Shown one piece after another: positions 40,378-50,922 of a DNA stretch of 64,000 bases; position 1 is the first letter of the stretch; each line of letters opens with the position of its first letter. Origin of the DNA: Neosynechococcus sphagnicola sy1. Lineage in GTDB: Bacteria; Cyanobacteriota; Cyanobacteriia; Neosynechococcales; Neosynechococcaceae. The position numbers and the translations under genes are program-made. The stretch lies in assembly GCF_000775285.1 (NCBI RefSeq), contig NZ_JJML01000015.1, positions 59,570-123,569 on the forward strand. Reading direction: 5' to 3'. The notes under the pieces are model-generated. The model saw nothing but the letters and a program-made list of their open reading frames with translations, searched no databases and was not told the DNA's origin.

Positions 40378-40674
40378 TCAGCTCCCTCGGCAAGTAACGT
40401 TACTTAACCCTGGTGCAGCAGCGATCTCGCCATTGCAATCCTCCAGAGCAATCGTTCCGTTATCGCTTCCGCGCAAGATTGCGCTGTCTGCTGCATAGTT
40501 CACCAGGGAAAACAGATGCCGCAAATTCGCTCCCGATGACACAATCAGTTGTTCCATTTGATCAGCTTCAAACAACTCAGGGTTGATCCGTGCCTCCAGA
40601 ACTGACTGTACTGCCCGTCGTCCCTCCTCATGGGGAGTGTGGTCAGGGTAAAACACAGGAGTATTGGCAATCAC
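40378..40674 (-). pseudogene. C-terminal fragment of an AAA-type ATPase
   Basis: A 98-residue open stretch (GRRAVQSVLEARINPELFEA, then GANLRHLFSLVNYAADSAILR) resembles the C-terminal part of cyanobacterial P-loop ATP-binding proteins. The P-loop part is absent and the upstream sequence in this frame does not look like the expected domain. There is no ribosome site. Probably a degraded remnant between the kinase and the GntR regulator. Confidence 0.45.
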
Positions 40675-40891
40675 AAAACTACAATCCGATGCAAACCAGA
40701 GCCGTGCCCCGTCAGAGGAACTGTAAAGACCAAATTGTCTGGCGCGTTGTTTGAATCACCCGTCGAGTAGACCAGCAATAGCGGTTGAGACGCATGGGCT
40801 TTCCTGACGACTTCCGGTATCATGCCCTGTAACTGTCACAGATTCTGCATCTCTTATCCACTGCTGACACGAGCGCTGTGGAGTCGCTCCA

Positions 40892-41876
40892 ATGATTCAA
40901 TTTCATATCCAACTTGATAGTGAAATTCCGGCCTCAACCCAGCTGTATGACCAAATTCGTTTGGCGATCGCCTCCTGTCAATATCCGCCCGGTCATCGCC
41001 TGCCGAGTACCCGTCAACTGGCAATGCAGACGGGATTGCACCGGAACACCATCAGTAAGGTCTATCGTCAGCTAGAAGAGGCTGGGTTAGTAGAAGCCCT
41101 GGCGGGTTCAGGAATTTATGTCCGGGCACGGAGCCACGAACGGGGGGGGGAAGTTTCGTTCCCCATTACAAGAACAGTATCCTGAGGCTCACAAGCTTTT
41201 GCAGCAAAGTATTGATGCCTTGCTGAACCAGGGCTACACCCTGAATCAGGTGCGTGAGTTATTTCTGACCGAAATTGACTGGCGCTTGCGCTGTAGTGCC
41301 CAGGTATTGATCACCGCTCCAGCCCAAGACATTGGGGTGGCGGAATTGATGGCGCGGGAATTAGAGCAAGCCCTAGCGATCCCGGTGCAAATTGTGCCTC
41401 TGGAAGAACTGGCGCAGGTGTTGTCCCAAACCCGTTCGGGCACCGTAGTCACCACCCGTTACTTTATCAGTGATGCCGAGGCGATCGCCCTGCCCCAGTC
41501 TGTGCGGGTGATTCCCCTGGATATCTACGACTATGCGGCTGAAATTCAGGTGATTAAGCGCCTGCCTAAGGATAGCTGCGTGGGCATTGTCAGCATTAGC
41601 AGTGGGATTCTCCGAGCCGCCAGTGTGATTATCCATAGTCTGCGAGGGGACGACCTACTGGTGATGATTGCCCCCCTGGAGGATGCCTATAAACTTAATT
41701 CCATTGTCCGCAGCGCCCAAACTATTATCAGCGACCAGGCCAGCATTGCAATCGTCAAGACAGCGGTGATGGCCGCCAGGGATGACATTATTCGTCCCCC
41801 CCAGCTACTGTGCTGTGAGAACTACATTAGTGCTGCGTCGCTCAAACTGTTAAAGCGGGAACTGGGGTTTGATTAA
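40892..41876 (+). CDS. GntR-family transcription regulator (one frameshift)
   Basis: The N-terminal winged helix (ASTQLYDQIRLAIAS, GHRLPSTRQLAMQTGLHRNTI) is YtrA-like and DNA-binding. The C-terminal ~220 residues form a distinct effector domain (ITAPAQDIGVAELMARELEQ, then VGIVSISSGILRAASVII) that I know only from cyanobacterial GntR proteins. One extra base at G9 41142-41150 splits the frame; removal gives HERGGKFRSPLQEQY and ~327 aa. The effector and targets are unknown; it is divergent from the ATPase remnant and the kinase. Confidence 0.85.
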
Positions 41877-42118
41877 GCCCCATGCCTCCCGAAACTGAGG
41901 CTAAATCAGGACAGAGGTTCTATGACTGCACCCAAGATTGCTGGGTGAGCAACTGATCAGCATTGACCAGCAAGATTCTCCCAAGGATTGCTAGACCCAC
42001 CTGAAACAGCAAGGCACCCATTTCTGTGAGGAATTTAGCCTCAAGATGGCAGGTAGTTCCGTGTAAGCTATGAACTGTTGGCAATCGCCCTCAAGGCAGC
42101 ATTTACAGAGGATGAGCC

Positions 42119-42944
42119 ATGGTTGCAGTTACCCAGGAGTTCGAGGCGAGGGACTTTGTCAAAGTTCGATCATCCCTCGACCCAGGACAACAAAGCTTTC
42201 TCACATGGTCAGGCAGCATCTATGCGTTTGTCCCGGAGCAGCCCCGCCAATGCCTGTTCAAAATGGTGGGGATGAGCGTCAGCCGCTGTCTTCCCGTGGC
42301 TGAAAATGCCTGGGACTTTACCTCCCGCGAACTCACCTACTACCTTGACCCTACTTCGGGTGAAATGCTGCAAACGTGGCAAAATCCCTGGACAGAGGAA
42401 ACCCTCACCGTTGTCCATGTCGCCAATAGTCCTGTTCAGGGTGCGTTTAAGCGGCAGTTCCCAGCTCAGGTCGATGGCGATACCACAACGTTTATCTTTG
42501 ATCTGTTCCCCACCTACCCTAACTCCTTGGCGGAAGATCCACAGTTTGGAGACTACAGCCCCCAAGCCATCTATCAAGCGGCTGAGTTGTTTAAGCTGAG
42601 TGTGCCTACCCAAGATCTCCTTGATCCGGCGATACTTTCGGTCTCGGATCTGCGTTTGAGTTGGGATCGCATTGGCCCCTGGGTGCCCTGGATGAAAATG
42701 GGCGATCGCCCCGGTCATTTAATCTATAGTGCTTGTGGTCGTAAGGTCAGTGGTGTCCCTGAGTTACCACCACTGTTGCAAGAACAGATCCAGACCCGTG
42801 TGCCCCTGTTTCAAAATGACCCCCCGTGCCTACCAAGAGGGGGAGGATATGACCTCCTGGTTATACTTTCGTCAGCATTTCCAGTCCTATCTAGCGGGTG
42901 CGGTGTTCCCGATGCCAGCAACCCTAGCAGATGAGGTCGCATAG
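42119..42944 (+). CDS. DUF1838 protein (one frameshift)
   Basis: A soluble ~274-residue protein of the DUF1838 family, seen in cyanobacteria and proteobacteria, with no known activity ([48 protein letters not shown]). One extra base at C6 42820-42825 shifts the end; the corrected C-terminus reads [17 protein letters not shown] and stops at 42944. The YgjP-like gene follows after 11 nt, so the two are probably cotranscribed. In the 240 nt upstream, an 11-bp inverted repeat (41896-41906, 42033-42043) is the only structure I see. Confidence 0.8.
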
Positions 42945-42955
42945 ACTCCACCCCC

Positions 42956-43702
42956 ATGAATTTGCAACCGCTTTTACCGGAAACCTCCAGTGATTGCCCC
43001 CACTACACCCTGCGGGAAAGTCAGCGGGCGAAATACCCGCGTCTGAGGGTTTCGGTCGAAGTCGGTTTAGAAGTCATAGTGCCCCTGGGTTTTGACCAGC
43101 GGCAAATACCAGCCATGCTCCTGAGTAAGAAAACTTGGTTGCAGCGCACCCTCCAACAAATGGAAGCCCGCCGCCAGTTGTTGCTAGCAGCGTCTCCCAG
43201 TTTGCTACCAACCCACATTTTCCTGGCGGCGATCACCACTGAGTGGGCAGTTACCTATTGCCAGACCCCAGCGTCCCGTCTCACCGTGCTTGAGCAATCC
43301 GGCCATCACCTCCAAATTTTTGGCCCCGTGGACAATCCCCATGCCTGCCAACAAGCCCTCCAACGCTGGCTGGCCCGTCAAGCCCAGCAACACTTAATTC
43401 CCTGGTTACAGCACCGCAGCCACAGCAGCCAATTGTGCTTTAGCAAAGCTGTGATCAAGAATCAGAAATCACGATGGGCCAGTTGCTCTAGCCTCCACAC
43501 GATCAATTTGAATTGCAAACTAATGTTGATTCCAGCGCCTCTGGTGGACTATGTGTTGATTCATGAACTATGCCATACGATGCACCTCAACCATTCCCCC
43601 CGTTTTTGGGCATTGGTTGCCAGTCACTGTAAGGATTACCAACAACGCGACACAGATTTGAATCAATCCTGGTGGACACTACCGCTCTGGGTGCGATCGT
43701 GA
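42956..43702 (+). CDS. YgjP-like (DUF45/M48-type) metallopeptidase domain protein
   Basis: The zinc-protease helix HELCH-x3-HLNHS (Glu general base, two His, third ligand His) and the upstream SRWASCSS motif identify the YgjP/WLM group. It is soluble, 248 aa. Its proteins are linked by family knowledge to DNA-protein crosslink or nucleotide metabolism, but function is unproven. A 16-bp perfect hairpin spans its stop codon. Confidence 0.85.
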   Translation: MNLQPLLPETSSDCPHYTLRESQRAKYPRLRVSVEVGLEVIVPLGFDQRQIPAMLLSKKTWLQRTLQQMEARRQLLLAASPSLLPTHIFLAAITTEWAVTYCQTPASRLTVLEQSGHHLQIFGPVDNPHACQQALQRWLARQAQQHLIPWLQHRSHSSQLCFSKAVIKNQKSRWASCSSLHTINLNCKLMLIPAPLVDYVLIHELCHTMHLNHSPRFWALVASHCKDYQQRDTDLNQSWWTLPLWVRS

Positions 43703-43720
43703 AAGCACCCAGAGCGGTAG
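43679..43720. terminator. Perfect 16-bp hairpin across the YgjP-like stop codon
   Basis: The arms 43679-43694 and 43705-43720 are exact complements, with a 10-nt loop that contains the stop codon. No T tract follows on either strand. It is a strong stem that may act as an RNA 3'-end stabiliser or a weak terminator before ribD. Confidence 0.6.
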
Positions 43721-43873
43721 CGCTAAACTACTCTGGTGATGGATGTAACGAGTGATCCCATGTGATGGCAGAGGCTTACCCCCCCTGGACAACTCGACGG
43801 GTTTGCACCCCCCCCTCCCGCGACTTCAACCCTTGGGGAGGAATCTGTAGGTACCCCCCGCGATCGCGCCCTG

Positions 43874-44941
43874 ATGCAGCGATGTTTGGAACTGGCAAAA
43901 CAGGCGTTGGGACAAACCGCGCCCAATCCCTTGGTCGGTTCGCTAATTGTGCAAGCGGGGGAAATTGTCGGGGAAGGATTTCATCCCGGAGCCGGACAAC
44001 CCCATGCCGAAGTCTGGGCACTCCGAGCCGCAGGAGAACGGGCTGAGGGGGCAACGCTGTACGTGAATCTTGAGCCGTGCAACCACTATGGACGCACCCC
44101 GCCCTGTTCCGAGGCAATCGTCGCCGCCGGGATTAGAAAGGTAGTTATCGGGATGGTAGATCCCAATCCTCTGGTTGCGGGCAAGGGTATTGCTCACCTG
44201 CGCCAAGCAGGGATTGAGGTGGTAGTGGGGGTGGAAGAGGCTGCTTGTCAGAAACTCAATGAAGCCTTTGTACATCGGATTTTACACCAGCGACCCTGGG
44301 GAATTTTGAAGTACGCCATGACCCTAGATGGCAAAATTGCCACCACTAGTGGCCATAGTACCTGGATTACCAACTCGATGGCACGGATGGAGGTACACCA
44401 GTTGCGGGCGGCCTGTGATGCCGTCATTGTTGGCAGTAATACCGTCCGACAGGATAACCCCCAACTCACCAGTCACCAAGCCAATGCCCATAATCCCCTG
44501 CGGGTGGTGATGAGTCGGTCTCTGGATCTACCGTCGGTCGCCCACCTCTGGCAAACCGAGGATGCCCCGACCCTGGTGTTAACGGCGGTAGGAACCAATC
44601 CCGCCTTTCAGCAATTGCTTCGCCAACAGGGGGTGGAAGTCATAGAACTGTCGCCCCTGACCCCAATCCAGGTGATGGATTACCTCTATCAACGGGGGTT
44701 TCTATCGGTGTTGTGGGAATGCGGCGGCACCTTAGCAGCCAGGGCGATCGCGGAAGGAGCGGTTCAGAAAATCCTGGCCTTCATTGCTCCAAAAATTATT
44801 GGGGGCCTCACTGCGCCCTCTCCTGTAGGTGATTTGGGCTTCACCACCATGACGGAGGCTTTGGCCTTAGAGCGGGTAACCTGGCGATCGATTGGCTCGG
44901 ATCTACTGGTGGAGGGCTATTTGCCCTTCAGGGGTTCTTAA
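43874..44941 (+). CDS. ribD: Riboflavin biosynthesis deaminase/reductase RibD
   Basis: The N-terminal cytidine-deaminase-type domain has zinc ligands in HAEVWAL and PCNHYGRTPPCSEA; the C-terminal reductase domain has KYAMTLDGKIAT and DAVIVGSNTVRQDNPQLT. It carries out the deaminase and reductase steps of riboflavin synthesis. The ATG at 43874 gives the common start but has no ribosome site. If one base is removed from C7 43779-43785, the frame runs from an ATG at 43765 and adds a ~36-residue Pro-rich N-terminus. Which start is real is open. No FMN riboswitch is seen. Confidence 0.93.
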   Translation: MQRCLELAKQALGQTAPNPLVGSLIVQAGEIVGEGFHPGAGQPHAEVWALRAAGERAEGATLYVNLEPCNHYGRTPPCSEAIVAAGIRKVVIGMVDPNPLVAGKGIAHLRQAGIEVVVGVEEAACQKLNEAFVHRILHQRPWGILKYAMTLDGKIATTSGHSTWITNSMARMEVHQLRAACDAVIVGSNTVRQDNPQLTSHQANAHNPLRVVMSRSLDLPSVAHLWQTEDAPTLVLTAVGTNPAFQQLLRQQGVEVIELSPLTPIQVMDYLYQRGFLSVLWECGGTLAARAIAEGAVQKILAFIAPKIIGGLTAPSPVGDLGFTTMTEALALERVTWRSIGSDLLVEGYLPFRGS

Positions 44942-45047
44942 CTCAGGCATCAGGAGAGAACCTCCAAAGGTGGGTGGTTGCATCCGTGGGGCGATCGCAG
45001 GCAACACCCCGCAGAAACCTCTGGACTCCGGAGGGCAGGGAATGGGC

Positions 45048-45980
45048 TTACCCAGAATTTCGCTCCCAAAATACCCCCTGACTGTAACCTTGAATCGTTG
45101 GCACCTCCGCTGCGATCGCCAACCGCTTGGCTGCCAAACAACAGTAAGTTAGATCCTGTTCGATCCCTAGATAATTGCGCCCTAACTTGTGAGCCACCAC
45201 GGCAGTGGTGCCAGAACCCAAGAACGGGTCAAAGACCAAATCCCCTGGTTGAGAACTGGCCAGCAGGATTTTTGCCAGCAGCTTTTCGGGTTTTTGGGTG
45301 GGGTGCTGGGTGTTTTCGGGCATCGACCAAAAGGGGACGGTAAGGTCAGTCCAGAGATTGGAGGGATGCGTCAGCCGAAAATTTCCTCCTTGACTTCTCT
45401 GCCAATCCTTAGGCTGTCCTGTGGCATCGGTATAGGGGGCAATCACCCGCCGCTTTAGCTTCACGGCTGCGACATCAAAGGTGTACTGGTTGGAAACCGT
45501 GCAGAACCAGATATCCTCGGAGCAATTTTTCCAATTTGATTGGGCACCCCGCCCCTTTTCCCGTTCCCAGGTAATGCGGTTGCGCAGGATCAGGTATTTC
45601 TCTGCGACCAATTGGATGGCGGCAGCCGATCGCCAATCTCCACAGATGTAAACCGACGCGGTTGGCTTCAAGGTTTTGAGCAAGGATGGCAGCCAGGATT
45701 CTAACCAGGCTTGATACTCCGTCGTAGACCGTCCGTGGAAGTGGGTGTTGTTAAAGGCTTTGGAGAGATTATAGGGAGGGTCCAGAAATAAGAGATCGAC
45801 AAATGCCTCCGGCAGCCAACCTAAGAGGGTGAATAAACTTTGATGCACTAGGCGATTCACCAGATCCTCGGCAGCCACGGCCCCAGTGAGGGGCAACAGT
45901 TGGGGCTGGTAGTGGTTGATCTCAGTCGCTGAAATACTGAGGGTGCGGTTACGCGGGGCTTTGGGTGGTTGGTCAGCCAT
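45048..45980 (-). CDS. Orphan DNA methyltransferase, N4-cytosine/N6-adenine type
   Basis: Amino-methyltransferase with the catalytic motif DPPYN first (LLFLDPPYNLSKAFNN) and the SAM-binding motif DPFLGSGTTAVVA near the C-terminus. This order indicates a beta-type enzyme. No cognate nuclease lies beside it. The protein resembles conserved solitary cyanobacterial methyltransferases, possibly the GGCC N4-cytosine type. The ATG at 45980 overlaps the menD stop by 8 nt (ATGGCTGA), so translation is coupled; the frame upstream of this is inside menD. Confidence 0.88.
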   Translation of the reverse strand: MADQPPKAPRNRTLSISATEINHYQPQLLPLTGAVAAEDLVNRLVHQSLFTLLGWLPEAFVDLLFLDPPYNLSKAFNNTHFHGRSTTEYQAWLESWLPSLLKTLKPTASVYICGDWRSAAAIQLVAEKYLILRNRITWEREKGRGAQSNWKNCSEDIWFCTVSNQYTFDVAAVKLKRRVIAPYTDATGQPKDWQRSQGGNFRLTHPSNLWTDLTVPFWSMPENTQHPTQKPEKLLAKILLASSQPGDLVFDPFLGSGTTAVVAHKLGRNYLGIEQDLTYCCLAAKRLAIAAEVPTIQGYSQGVFWERNSG

Positions 45981-47767
45981 AGGTTGGCGGGGATTCTGAT
46001 CCAGGTTCTGCCTGCTGAGCTGCAAACTGTCCCAAATGTTCCTGTCGCCACCGGGCATCCTCCCGGCGGTTGGTGGGGATTTCCAGGACTCGAATCCCAC
46101 GGGTGGGCAAAACCTGCAATCGCTGCTGCAACTGCTCCCAGGATTGGATTAACTCATGCTCCACCCCATAGGTGGCACAGAGTTTAGCAAAGTCAATCGA
46201 CTGGGGTGTCGCAAAAAAATCCTCAAAGGGCGGCTCAAACTTCGCGATCGCCAACATTTCAAAGATACCGCCCCCGTTGTTATTTATCAGAATAATTGTC
46301 AGGTGTCCTAACCAGTGTTGCTGGATCAAGAAGCCATTGGTGTCATGGAGCAGTGCCAAATCCCCCGTGAGCATCACACTGCTGGGTTGTCCATGGGCAA
46401 TTCCCAGAGCCGTTGACAGACTGCCATCAATGCCATTGGCTCCCCGATTAAAAAATGGGCGAATTCCCCGATTGTTGGGTTGCCAGAAACATTCCACGTC
46501 CCGTACCGGCATACTACTGCTGATAAACAAGGGGGTACCGGGAGGGAGGGTTTGGCTGAGCAACCAGGCAGCCTTGCCCTCAAACAGTCCCGACAATTCC
46601 TCCAGAGTTTGATCGAGTCGCTGCCGTACTGTTGCCTCAGCGGTACACCATTGTTGCCAATAGACATGGCTGGGCTGGAGAGCCTCCAGGGGGGGCAAGG
46701 TCTGGGCCAGTTGTTCCACCGATAGGCATATTCGGGTGGTTTGAAGATGTAATGGATCGAGATTCCGTCGCCGGGGGTCCACCACCCACTGCTGAGGTTG
46801 GCTGGAACTCAACCAGGATCGCAGTTCCTTACTGGTGGGCAATTCTCCCACCTGAATCACCATGTGGGGGCGTAACTGTCGAGCCAAGGGGGGATGGCGC
46901 AGAATCAGATCATAGGTGGAAATCAGGCCAGGGTTGAGATCCGCCGCATTCCTTACCGGGGAAAGCCCCTCGGCAAAGACGGGCCAGCCCAAGGTTTGAG
47001 ACAGGTGAGCGATCGCCCGACAATAGGCCCAGGGATCTTGGGGTTGCGCCACCCCGGCAATAATCAAGCCCTGGGCACATTGCTGCCATTGCTGGATCAG
47101 CGTCGCCAGGGGGGGGCATTGAGATGCTGGGGGCGGGGGGCGGTTCCACAGCGCTAAAAAACGCAGCCTCCGACCACTGGGTGATCAGGGTTTGGAGTTC
47201 TGAAGCATCGGCTTCTGGGGTGGGGGCTAAGGGTTCTCGGAAGGGAAGATTTAGATGGACGGGGCCTGCCTCTGGCCACTGGGTGCGCTCCCAGGCATGA
47301 ATCAGGGTTTGGCGCAGGTAATTTAGCAGATCCAGTTGCAAGGAGGGGGTGGCGATCTCACAGTACCAGTTGGGAAAAGAGCCAAATAACTTTTGCTGAT
47401 CAATCGCCTGACCCGCATGACAATGACGCAGTTCTGGGGGGCGATCGGCGGTTAAAACCAGCAACGGCACCCCACTTTCCCTGGCTTCGATGATGGCGGG
47501 GTAAAAGTTAGCGGTGGCAGTGCCAGAGGTACAGATCAGGGCAACGGGTAAACCGGATTGGCGGGCAACTCCAAGGGCGAAAAAACTCGCAGAGCGCTCG
47601 TCCAAAATCGGCATCGCTTGGATCGAGGTGGATTGGGCAAAGGCGATCGCCAAGGGAGCTGACCGAGATCCGGGACAGATAACTGCCGTCGTCAATCCCA
47701 ACCGCTCTAGGGTTGTGACTAAAACCGAAGCCCAAACGGTATTGGTGTTCCTAAAATCAATCGGCAT
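45973..47767 (-). CDS. menD: Menaquinone/phylloquinone synthesis enzyme MenD (one frameshift)
   Basis: The thiamine-diphosphate enzyme SEPHCHC synthase, which joins isochorismate and 2-oxoglutarate. In cyanobacteria it leads to phylloquinone for photosystem I. N-terminal PGSRSAPLA and [11 protein letters not shown], and C-terminal ThDP motif [13 protein letters not shown] with [12 protein letters not shown], are clear. One extra base at G8 47109-47116 splits the frame; correction gives ~597 aa. The ATG at 47767 sits four bases after GGGAG, better than the GTG at 47770. The orphan methyltransferase gene overlaps its end. Confidence 0.95.
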
Positions 47768-47822
47768 CACACTCCCCGATCCTGGGGCGATGGTTGCAGA
47801 ATGCCCTGAACAGCAAGCAAAA

Positions 47823-47846
47823 CCCCTAGTTCTCTTGAACTAGGGG
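47823..47846 (-). terminator. Terminator between smpB and menD
   Basis: A perfect 10-bp stem (47823-47832 and 47837-47846) with a 4-nt loop. On the minus strand it is followed by TTTTGCTTG. It probably ends the smpB transcript before menD. On the plus strand no T tract follows. Confidence 0.8.
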
Positions 47847-47998
47847 CTAATAAGTCAACCAGGGAACCACACAATGCCATTTTGAAGTTTCTTTATCTTA
47901 GCAACGAATTTAGCAATAAAGGGGATGATCTAAGGAATAACAAGAGTGGGCTTCGCCAGGATTTAGCAGCTCCAAAATCAATACCAGGCCAGAGATCG

Positions 47999-48466
47999 CT
48001 AGCCGCGCTTGAGGGCTCGTTCCATCTCGCGCTTGTCCTGCCGCTGCTTTAAATCTTCACGTTTGTCATGCAATTTCTTGCCCCTGACCAAGGCTAAATC
48101 TATTTTCACCCAGCCACGCTTCAGATAGAGCTTCAACGGTACTAGGGTTAGGCCTTGTTGTTCCACCTTGCCAATGAGCTTCCGGATCTCCTGGCGATGC
48201 ATCAGCAATTTACGAGTGCGACGCGGGTCATGGTTGAAGTACTGTGAAGTGGTGTCATGGGGGGAGATGTGGACATTCAGTAACCAGACCTCTCCATTGC
48301 GAATCAGGGCATAGCCATCCCGCAAATTCGCTTTGCCATTGCGAATGGATTTAACTTCAGTGCCCTTCAGTTCAATACCAACTTCGTAGGCTTCTAGAAT
48401 CTCATAGAGATACCGAGCCTGCCGATTATCGCTGACAATTTTCACCCCTTCTTGCTGATCGCTCAT
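47999..48466 (-). CDS. smpB: SsrA-binding protein SmpB
   Basis: At 155 aa, the family size. It binds tmRNA and brings it to stalled ribosomes. Motifs: [49 protein letters not shown] and the basic C-terminal helix [14 protein letters not shown]. The tmRNA gene itself is not in the window. Divergent from aroB. Confidence 0.97.
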   Translation of the reverse strand: MSDQQEGVKIVSDNRQARYLYEILEAYEVGIELKGTEVKSIRNGKANLRDGYALIRNGEVWLLNVHISPHDTTSQYFNHDPRRTRKLLMHRQEIRKLIGKVEQQGLTLVPLKLYLKRGWVKIDLALVRGKKLHDKREDLKQRQDKREMERALKRG

Positions 48467-48579
48467 GCCTCTATTCTAAGAGGTTGGGTTCCCGCAAAAG
48501 CTATAAGATCAGGGAAAATCTCCGAGAGTTGCAAGGGCATCCCGATACTCTCATGCCCTGTTCCCCCTAAAATCGCCCC

Positions 48580-49674
48580 ATGAAATCCGTGATCACCGTT
48601 GAGTTACCTCAGCAGTCCTATGAGATTACCATTGCCCCTGGAGCGGTCGATGATCTCGGGAGTTGGATGAATCGGTTATGCCTGGGTCAAAAAGTCCTGG
48701 TGGTTTCTAACCCGATGATCTTTCGCCACTATGGGCAGCGGCTAATGGATACCCTGACTGAGGCTGGCTTTGAGGTTAATTCCTGCATCCTCCCCGCTGG
48801 AGAGCGCTATAAAACCCCGATGTCCCTGCAAAAAATTTATGATGCCGCCCTGGTTCAGCGTCTGGAACGGTCTTCAACCCTGGTGGCCTTGGGAGGCGGC
48901 GTGATTGGCGACATGACGGGCTTTGCCGCCGCCACTTGGCTGCGGGGGATTGCGGTGGTGCAAGTACCCACGTCCTTACTGGCGATGGTGGATGCGGCGA
49001 TTGGCGGCAAAACGGGCGTTAACCATCCCCACGGCAAGAACTTGATTGGGGCGTTTCATCAACCAAGGCTAGTGGTGATCGATCCCCAGGTACTCAAGAC
49101 CCTACCAGCGAGAGAGTTTCGGGCGGGGATGGCAGAAGTGATTAAATATGGGGTGATCTGGGATGCGGCACTGTTTGCCCAGTTAGAGTCCAGCCCGCGA
49201 CTGGATCAACGACGCTATGTCCGTGAGTCCCTGCTTCAGGAAATTCTCACCCGTTCCTGTGAGGCCAAAGCCCATGTGGTCAGTCAAGATGAGAAAGAAT
49301 CAGGGCTGCGGGCGATTCTCAATTACGGACATACCATCGGTCATGCGGTGGAAAGTTTAACCGGCTACCGGGGGGTGAATCATGGAGAAGCAGTGGGGAT
49401 TGGCATGGTGGCAGCCGGAGCGATCGCCGTTGAGATGCAGCTCTGGAGTCAGGGGGATCACCAGCGTCAACTGGCGTTGATTCAAAAAGCCCGCTTGCCC
49501 ACCCAACTCCCCCCAGGGTTGGACAGGGGGGAAATTGTAGCGGCACTGCAAACTGATAAAAAGGTGGCAGCCGGACGCGTCCGATTTGTGCTGCCGACCC
49601 AAATTGGGACTGCTACTGTGACGGATCAGGTGGGGTCGGCGTTAATTCACAAGGTGTTGGCAACCCTGCAATAG
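48580..49674 (+). CDS. aroB: 3-Dehydroquinate synthase
   Basis: The second step of the shikimate pathway. NAD-binding [39 protein letters not shown], and the zinc-site region [10 protein letters not shown] are all intact, at 364 aa. Convergent with era, 11 nt apart. A good start at 48580 ([11 protein letters not shown]). Confidence 0.97.
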   Translation: MKSVITVELPQQSYEITIAPGAVDDLGSWMNRLCLGQKVLVVSNPMIFRHYGQRLMDTLTEAGFEVNSCILPAGERYKTPMSLQKIYDAALVQRLERSSTLVALGGGVIGDMTGFAAATWLRGIAVVQVPTSLLAMVDAAIGGKTGVNHPHGKNLIGAFHQPRLVVIDPQVLKTLPAREFRAGMAEVIKYGVIWDAALFAQLESSPRLDQRRYVRESLLQEILTRSCEAKAHVVSQDEKESGLRAILNYGHTIGHAVESLTGYRGVNHGEAVGIGMVAAGAIAVEMQLWSQGDHQRQLALIQKARLPTQLPPGLDRGEIVAALQTDKKVAAGRVRFVLPTQIGTATVTDQVGSALIHKVLATLQ

Positions 49675-49685
49675 CCCACCAGGGG

Positions 49686-50642
49686 TCATTCTTCGACTCG
49701 ATAGCCAAATTCTGCCAGCCGTAGGCGCGATTGTCGCCACTTGGGCTGGACTTTGACAAATAATTCTAGATAGACTTTGCCAGCAATGAGCTTTTGCATT
49801 TGTTCCCGTGCAGCGCTGCCAATGGCTTTGAGCATACTGCCGCCTTTGCCAATCAGGATTCCCTTCTGGGAGGTGCGCTCAATATGAATGGTGGCTAAGA
49901 CGCGGGTAATGGTGGTGTCTTCTTCCACCCGATCCAGGGTAACCGCAACGGAGTGGGGCACTTCTTCCCGCGTCAGCAGCAAAATCTGCTCTCGAATCAG
50001 TTCGCCCATGATAAAGCGTTCCGGCTGATCGGTGACTAAATCCGGGGGATAGTAGTAAGGGCCAGGATCGAGGTGGTCAATCAGCAGGGTTTGCAGGGTT
50101 TCTAAGCCAGCGCCGGTGAGGGCAGAAAATTTCACCATCGGCCAAGGCGCTCCAGCGATGAGTTCCGCATAGCTGCGATCGAGGGTCGGGGCTGTTTCAG
50201 ATTGCTGATCGAGCTTATTCAAGCCCAGGATCACAGGATGGGTGGTTTGGCTGAGAAGTTCCACAATGTAGCGATCGCCCCCTCCCGCTGCCACTGAACT
50301 ATCGACGACCAGTAACACCACATCCACAGCGCGAATGGCAATCTCGGCATTTTTCACCAGCACTTCCCCCAGGGGATGGTGGGGCTTGTGGATGCCGGGG
50401 GTATCGACAAAAATCAATTGGGCTTCCGGGGTGGTGAGGATGCCCCGCAGGCGATTGCGGGTGGTCTGGGCCACTGGCGAGGTGATGGCAATTTTTTGCC
50501 CCACCAAGTGATTCATTAGGGTGGATTTGCCCACATTGGGACGGCCAATAATGCCAATAAATCCTGACTTAAACCCTGGGGGTGAAGCTGGAATCACGGC
50601 AGTACTGAAGTTACTCGGGTCATTCCCTGGTTGTGGATTCAT
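49686..50642 (-). CDS. era: GTPase Era
   Basis: Ribosome biogenesis GTPase that binds 16S rRNA. GRPNVGKST (G1), VDTPGI (G3), LNKLD (G4), and a C-terminal KH domain with ILIGKGGSMLKAIGSAAR. At 318 aa it has a ~20-residue N-terminal extension compared with E. coli. The frame is intact. Confidence 0.97.
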   Translation of the reverse strand: MNPQPGNDPSNFSTAVIPASPPGFKSGFIGIIGRPNVGKSTLMNHLVGQKIAITSPVAQTTRNRLRGILTTPEAQLIFVDTPGIHKPHHPLGEVLVKNAEIAIRAVDVVLLVVDSSVAAGGGDRYIVELLSQTTHPVILGLNKLDQQSETAPTLDRSYAELIAGAPWPMVKFSALTGAGLETLQTLLIDHLDPGPYYYPPDLVTDQPERFIMGELIREQILLLTREEVPHSVAVTLDRVEEDTTITRVLATIHIERTSQKGILIGKGGSMLKAIGSAAREQMQKLIAGKVYLELFVKVQPKWRQSRLRLAEFGYRVEE

Positions 50643-50694
50643 TTGTTTCCTAGGGTTGGTGTGGAACCACAGAGCCAGCCTCCTGCCTCAGCTT

Positions 50695-50714
50695 GATCTT
50701 AAGATCTTAAGATC
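50695..50714. repeat. Perfect 20-bp palindrome built from GATCTTAA units
   Basis: A self-complementary 20-mer upstream of era, containing three GATC sites at 8-bp spacing. It may be an operator or a methylation-sensitive site. It lies 53 nt before the era start and 209 nt before the MOSC start. Confidence 0.6.
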
Positions 50715-50922
50715 TATTCTCGGGGTTTCTCCGCAACTTTGGGGAGCCGCCAGGGATTGGGCAGCTGGGTTGAGGTCTGAGGGTGGGTAATTGCCCATCA
50801 GCAACCCCCTAGAGAACTCGTAGAATTGAGAGCAAGGCTCATTGTCAACCAAGTACTGAACCCTTGCACCTGCGGTGGCCGTGGGGGGAGGGGGTTGCTG
50901 ATCCATTGAGACGAGGTAGGCT

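Noticed and set aside
46080-46110. tRNA-like TTCGAATCC-type stretch inside menD
   Set aside because: It encodes conserved MenD residues, and no cloverleaf can be drawn around it.
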